Assembly (NCBI GenBank): GCA_013416795.1
Contig: RQSC01000021.1
Location: forward strand, 54,720 to 118,719
Direction of reading: 5' to 3'
Length of the DNA stretch: 64,000 nt
Source of the DNA: Prasinococcaceae sp. CCMP 1430
Taxonomy: Eukaryota > Prasinodermophyta > Palmophyllophyceae > Prasinococcales > Prasinococcaceae
Positions 58,797 through 64,000 of this stretch are shown here, piece after piece. How positions within the stretch are numbered: position 1 is the stretch's first letter; every line of letters starts with the position of its first letter. The notes below the pieces were generated by a model. That model did not search any database. It was not told the origin of the DNA and worked only from the letters and a program-made list of their open reading frames with translations. A program made the translations under genes and the position numbers.

Positions 58797-61700
58797 TCAG
58801 GCGACGTCGGCGGGCATACCCTTCTTGGCCTTGCTCTCGGCGTCCTCATCGTCCTCCTCGCCCTCGTACGCGGGGGGGCCGATCCAAGTGAGGAGGATCG
58901 GCAGGAGCACGAGGGCGTTGACCATGCAGACCACGATTATCATGGTGAACTGAATGAAGAAGTACAGCACGAAGTAGTCAAAGTACGAGAAGGCGATCGC
59001 CACGATCGCCAGGAAGTCGGTCACCGCGCCGCACAGGACGGGATTGCCCACCTCCCCGAGCGCCGCCACCACGCGCGTCACGCGGTCGCCCTTGGCGAGC
59101 ATGAACGCGCGCGCGATGTGCGCGTGGAACTCGACAGCGATGCCGATGGCCGAAATGAGGTTGACGAGCACCACCGAGTTGAGCTTCATGCCGAAGTAGG
59201 GCAGCAGACCGTACAGCTCAATCTCGACGAGCACCAGGAGGGACACCACGATCAGCGCCGCACCCGGATGCACAATGAGCGGAAGCATCACCACGAAGCC
59301 CGCCAGCACGCTCATGGCGATGCCGAAGATCGCGTTGTCGTCAATGTGCAGGTACTGCTCATTGAGCGCATACAGCGTCCAGTCGAAGGGGTAGGCGTTG
59401 GCCGTGTCCCTCATCTGTTGGGCGTTGAAGTCTTGCTCCTCCATCACCCCACGCGCGCTGTTGATGTGGTCCACGCGCTTGGCCACCGTGTTCACGTCAT
59501 TCGCGAACGTCAGGATGCGTGCGTTCGTCACCTTGCCAAAGGTGGTGCGGTTGGTTCCCTCGAACTCGGTGTGGGTGATCGCGCGCGAGATACGCCCCTT
59601 GATGTCGGTGTGCAGGAAGTGATCGAACAGCGACTCGGACGCACCGCCGACGGGCTCGTGCCACTGGAGCGGCAGAGGCCTCCACGGGCAATGGCAGGTG
59701 GGGACCATGTTGCCCGAGGGGTTGATCGGTTCCGAGTACTCGCACTGCTCGTCGGGATTCGGGCTCAGGCTCTTGCGCGCAAAGTTGCCCTCGCAGAATT
59801 CCTGGCATGACTCCACCCGGCCGAGCTCCTCGCTGCCGTCCGCGCCGCGCCGCGCGGCCGTCATGGGGAACTCCTTGCCCGCGCACTCGTTGCGGTGCTC
59901 GAGCCACCGGTCCTTGTAGTAATACACCTCGTCAAAGCAGATCTCATCATTCTCGATCTTGCCTTCGACGTAGTCGGTGAAGTAGCGCAGGAAGTTGGTA
60001 CACTCGTAGTCTGTGTCCATGTAGAGCGTGTCCTGGACGAAGTTGTAGTCCATGTCGCGCAAGGCGACCGAGGTGGCCCTCTCGTCCAAAGTGCCCACGT
60101 CGCGCACCACCAACCACACGGTGCTGCTGGTGAAGTACTCCTCCGCGTTCACAGCGTAGTCGTGCAGCTTCTTGTCCTTGGGTACTGCGTCCGACAGGCT
60201 CAGACCCTTCTCGACGTCGAAGAGGCCGGCGATGCACACCGCCATCAGAGCCAGGTACACGAGCAGCACGCCAACCTTGACGAGCTCGTTGCGCAGCATG
60301 GATTCGAGCAACGACAGGCGGGTGGCGCCCGCCGTGTCTTTGGCGGCGGCCGCCGCCTCCTCTGCCTCCTTGTGCTTGCGCGCCTGCTCCTCGTCAGCAA
60401 CCTGCTGGATGGCCTCCTGCTTGTTCTTGAGGCCCGCGTAGAGCAGAAATGGGAAGAGCGTAATCGCCACCACCCAGTTCGTCAAGATGACGAAGGCCAC
60501 CTGCACGGCATAGTCCGACACGGCGGGCACGGGGATGAGCGCGCCCAGGAAGAACGCAAACATGTTCGTGAGCGAGCTCAGCGTGATTGACGTGCCACCG
60601 ATGCGCATGGCTTCGGCGGTCACCTCGACAGGTGTGCGCGCGGGACTCGCGCGCGCGGCGGCCGCGGTCTGAAAGCTCGCCGCGGCGATGTAAAAGTCAT
60701 TGATGCCCAGACCCACGCCAAGGAACGGCACAACCTGCAGCGTGAGTGCGTTGTACTTGACGGGCGTGCCCTGCGAGAGCAGCGCCGAGATGCCCAGCGA
60801 AGCGAAGACAAACACGATAATGGACAGGATCGCCCCTAGCACCACCCACCACGACGGACCGAGCTTGCTCGCGCGGAAGCTGCCGTCGGGCCCGCGCTCC
60901 ACTGCGTAATAGCCGATCGAAAAGAGCGTCACAAGGACGTAGCCCACAATGAGCAGGGGAATCTGCGCCACAGTCGCGTCCGCGATGGTGTCCTCCACCG
61001 AGGAGCCTGCCAAGTAGGTGGGCTTGATGACCTTGAAGCGGCGCTCCTGCTCATCAAGCTCCGCGTCCTCATCAAACAAGTTCTCAATTTCCTTGAGCCA
61101 GTTGCGCTCCCAGCCCTTGATTAGCTCGAGTGCGTCTTCCTCGGTGGCAATGTCAACCACGCGCAGGTTGGGCCGCGTGTAGGTCTTGTCTGCAAAGCAC
61201 TTGCCGTTGTAGTTGAGGTGGCACACCGCGCCGCAGCCGCACTTGCCTTCAGGGGCCCAGGGCGCGTCAGGCTGGGAATCATATCCGCATGCCTCGGGTT
61301 CGATGTTCGCAACCACGCCGTCGGGCAAGTCGTACGCGTACTCGACCGCAGGCTTGTCGAAGCCCTGCGCCTCCGCGGCAGCCTCGGCAGCCTCGGCGAT
61401 CTTCGTCGGCTGCACGTTCTGGACGCTTGCGACGCCGTCTTCGTCGAAGGTGGCGATCACCACGTCCATGCCTAGCTGAATGGAGCTTTCGCCCACCGCG
61501 GAGGCGGTCACACCTTCGCCTAAGCTTCTGGTGGCAGCGACGGTGGCCAGCGCCTCGACGTTGGCCGTGTCCGCGAGCGTCGGGACCGTGTCGGCGGACT
61601 CCAGAGGCAGCGCCACAGCGATTTCCACGTTGATGCCGGCGTCGTCCTCTCGCAGGGAACGGCGGCTGCCCTCGCCGTCGTTGGCGAATTTGGCCTCCAC

Positions 61701-63948
61701 TTCTGAAGGGCGCAGACCGGCCTCGCGGGCGTACGAGGCGGCGAGATCGGTCAGGTTTATTAGCTCCTGATCGATGTTGTGCAGAACGATCTCGGTCGTG
61801 GTGATGACGGTGGTGGTCACCGAGATATCCAGGTTGCCACCAGAGCCGCCGCCCTCTACTACCTCGAGCGTGATACGCTCCGCCATGTCCTCCGCTAGCT
61901 GAGCCAGCCGCGCCTCGTTGGCGAGCGCATCCAGGTCTAGCGGCACCAACACCGCCGCTGCCGCGTACGCCACCGGCGTGGCGGTTCCGTTGCCGTACGC
62001 CGTACCGTTGGTAGCGTTGGACGCGTTGCCAAAGTTCATGGGGCCCTCAACCAGCTCGCGTCCGCGCGCGGCGCTGTTGAGGACGTTGCTGCGCACCTCC
62101 TCGTGGTAGAACGCCCAGAAGTCTTCGTCTGAGGCAGTGTCGGCGCCTGGCATGCGCGTGAGCCTCTGGTTGATCACCTCCTTACGCATCTCGCCCCAGA
62201 ACGATTGTGCTTCTTCCTCTCCGAGCGCCACGCCCATGGCCTCGCGCAGGGTCATGCCAGCGTCTGCCATCGCCGCCATGACCGCCGCTGCCGACTGGGG
62301 TGTCCCCGTCTGCACCAAAGCGCGCAGCTCCTCGCGCGCGAGCGACGCGGCCTCGGGGTCGACGGAACCCATCTCCGTGTCGGAGCCCACGCCCATCGTG
62401 GCAAGGAGCGAGCGGTGGCGCTCCCCGCCGCCGTCTCCGCCGTTGCACCTGCCGCCGAGGTTAGGCACTGGCAGCCCGCACTGCCTGTTTACGAAGCTGC
62501 CGTACGTGAGCACGCTCGTCGAAAATTTGTACAGGTGCGGGGCGCACGGGTGCGCGCCCGTCTCTGCCATGTAGTCGCAGCAAGAGTCAAGCTGCGTCTC
62601 AACGCTGGCGTCGGGGATGCACTGCGAACCGAGCGCGCCGATCAGGACGGGGTGGAGTGCTTGGTCGCTCAGCACGCACTCAAAGCAATCGCACCCCTCA
62701 GAGAGGAAGGTCTCTTCAGGGGTGATGGGGCTGTCGCCCTCGGCGAAGTCCTCGATCCTCTTGAGCGCAGCACACTCGGGCGCGGGGCAGACCAGCACGT
62801 CCAGCTCTACGCACGTCTCCGTCTCTTCCCATTCGGTGAAGCGCAGGCCCTTCTCGTGCAGCGCCATCTCGTCGTAGCTCGCCATCACGATGCGCAGTGC
62901 GTCGATGTCGTGAGCGGCGGGGTCGACGGCCTCGCTGGTGACCGGGTGCACCCTCGTGTCCTCCTTCTCCCAATCCCAGTCGATCACCTTGTCACCAACG
63001 CTCGGATCGTACTTCTCGTCGCCAGGCAGGTACCAGTCCACCCCGCCCGCAAAACTGCGCCACGGGTAGCCCAGCTGGAACCAGTACATGCAGTACTGAT
63101 CGTGGTACGAGGCGGTGAAGTCCGTGCTCATCGTGAAGTTCGGATCCGCGAAGGTGGGGCGCTCGTTGTAGATGCGCCACACGTCGGTGTTGTTGTCGCC
63201 GCCGAGGACCCCCACGTTGCCTTCCCTGAAGCAGTCGAGCATCGAGTTCACGAAGCACGGATGGGTGGGATCCGTGTCGACGATCTTGTAGCAAATGTTC
63301 TCCAGCGTGAATGTGGGGTACTGCTCTCCGGACGACGTCGGCTCCGGCGTGTACTCGAGACGCAGCAGCCAGTCGGTGAGGTCGCGCATCTCGACGAGAG
63401 CCTCCTTCGACAGCATCGTGCAGTCCTCCGCGTCGTCTGCGCGGGGGCAGCGCGCGCGCCGGGGACGATGCGAGCGCGCAGCGCGACGCCGGGCACCGCG
63501 AGAGTGCCGAGCGCACCAACGCAAGCGCGGGAGCCAAGAGGGCAGTGTGTCAGCGCGCGCGGAAGGGGGACGCCGGAGGCGGCGCATCGGCCGCGCGCGT
63601 GCGCTCGCGCGTGCGCAGACCCGAGCCTCGGCCCGCGGCACTCGCTCGCGGCGCGCGGGCGCATGCGCGCCGCGCACCGGCACACGTGGCGATGATCGAC
63701 TGCGCGCGCAAGCCCGACCACTCGTCCTCGTAGAAGTCCATCTCAGCCTCCAGCCTCGTGCCCTGCTCGACCCACAGCTCGAAGACGTCGGTCTCGGTGA
63801 TGAAGCCGATCCCAAAGCCGAGCGCGCCAATGGCGAGCAGCAGCGCGATCGTCGCTGACACGAGGAGCGCTCCATTGCGAGCGACGTACTTGCCCAGCGA
63901 TCCGAAGTTGCGCTGAAGCGTGCGCTCGACCCCCCCTCCGAGCCCCAT
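58797..63948 (-). CDS. NPC1/Patched-type RND transporter with sterol-sensing domain (two exons)
   Basis: Exon 1 is 63948-63678 and exon 2 is 63436-58797 (GTGCGC..CAG, codon split G|AC, giving SIIATCADDAEDCTMLSKEA); 1636 aa. First helix near residue 30 (ALLVSATIALLLAIGALGFG), then a large Cys-rich luminal domain (~95-800), a five-helix sterol-sensing block (LLIVGYVLVTLFSIGYYAVE .. GVGLGINDFYIAA at ~60690-60720), a second luminal domain and the second helical block with GIAVEFHAHIARAF (~59110-59145), the NPC1-type TM10 motif. The family moves sterols or lipids driven by ion gradients. The first luminal domain contains ~400 residues of acidic, low-Cys sequence (61300-62400) that I do not know from NPC1. 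The TM4 acidic pair is ND here. Confidence 0.88.
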
Positions 63949-64000
63949 GGCGGCGGGCCGCGCGCGCGCGCGCAAGCGCGAGCGCGCGCGCTCGCGCTTG
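63949..64000. other. (GC)n-rich 5' flank
   Basis: Alternating GCGCGC/GAGCGC sequence just upstream of the transporter start; no gene. Confidence 0.5.

Noticed and set aside
58236-59810. 524-codon plus-strand frame
   Set aside because: Antisense of the NPC1-like gene plus GC-rich flank; His/Glu/Val composition of an antisense shadow.

Overview
The window is nuclear DNA from a GC-rich, flagellated, probably photosynthetic unicellular eukaryote. A haptophyte-like alga is plausible, but I cannot prove the lineage from sequence alone. The eukaryotic evidence is direct: spliceosomal introns, and genes for the proteasome (RPT2), COPII (Sec24), TM9SF, eIF2B delta, UFC1, SPRING, NPC1/Patched, NO66 and TMEM131 families. 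DNAAF1/ODA7, a factor for preassembling outer-arm dynein, points to motile flagella. Most genes have no intron or one or two short ones (59-380 bp). Donors are strongly biased to GTGCGT/GTGCGC and acceptors to CAG.

Layout. 1-10 kb: cytochrome b5-acyl-CoA dehydrogenase fusion (runs off the left edge), PPK2 polyphosphate kinase, small membrane protein, ankyrin protein, EF-hand-like protein and two unknowns. 10-27 kb: very large TMEM131-like ER protein with a poly-Q tail, DNAAF1, a repeat (propeller-like) protein, a clathrin-adaptor-type DGFGDF-repeat protein, a secreted alpha/beta hydrolase, and Sec24 cut by a 485-N gap. 27-37 kb: a small ATP-synthase-subunit-like protein, a broken FucP-type sugar transporter beside a 192-bp poly-C run, eIF2B delta, RPT2 and a TM9SF nonaspanin. 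37-47 kb: UFC1, several unknowns, an RGG/proline-rich protein, an RRM+SPOC (Spen-type) protein and a small Ala-rich protein. 47-64 kb: secreted LRR protein, voltage-gated K+ channel, HNH/treble-clef-like protein, SirB1-like protein, NO66 ribosomal oxygenase, SPRING-like Cys-rich protein and an NPC1/Patched-type transporter.

The genes do not form a single pathway, but membrane traffic and ER/Golgi quality control are well represented: Sec24, TM9SF, TMEM131, SPRING, the aftiphilin-like protein, NPC1-like and UFC1. The most striking large-scale feature is that neighbouring genes almost always alternate strand, so promoters are shared head-to-head and 3' ends meet tail-to-tail. In several of the 5' regions I see a recurrent AT-rich element, GACCC followed by ATTTTACC, and GTACC/GGTAC inverted repeats. 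These are the best candidates for undescribed regulatory syntax. I found no CRISPR array, rRNA, tRNA, intact transposon or biosynthetic cluster.

Assembly caveats: a 485-N gap at 26710, lone Ns at 16185, 28903 and 42021 (at least the last hides missing bases, judging by reading frame), and the poly-C run at 28711.
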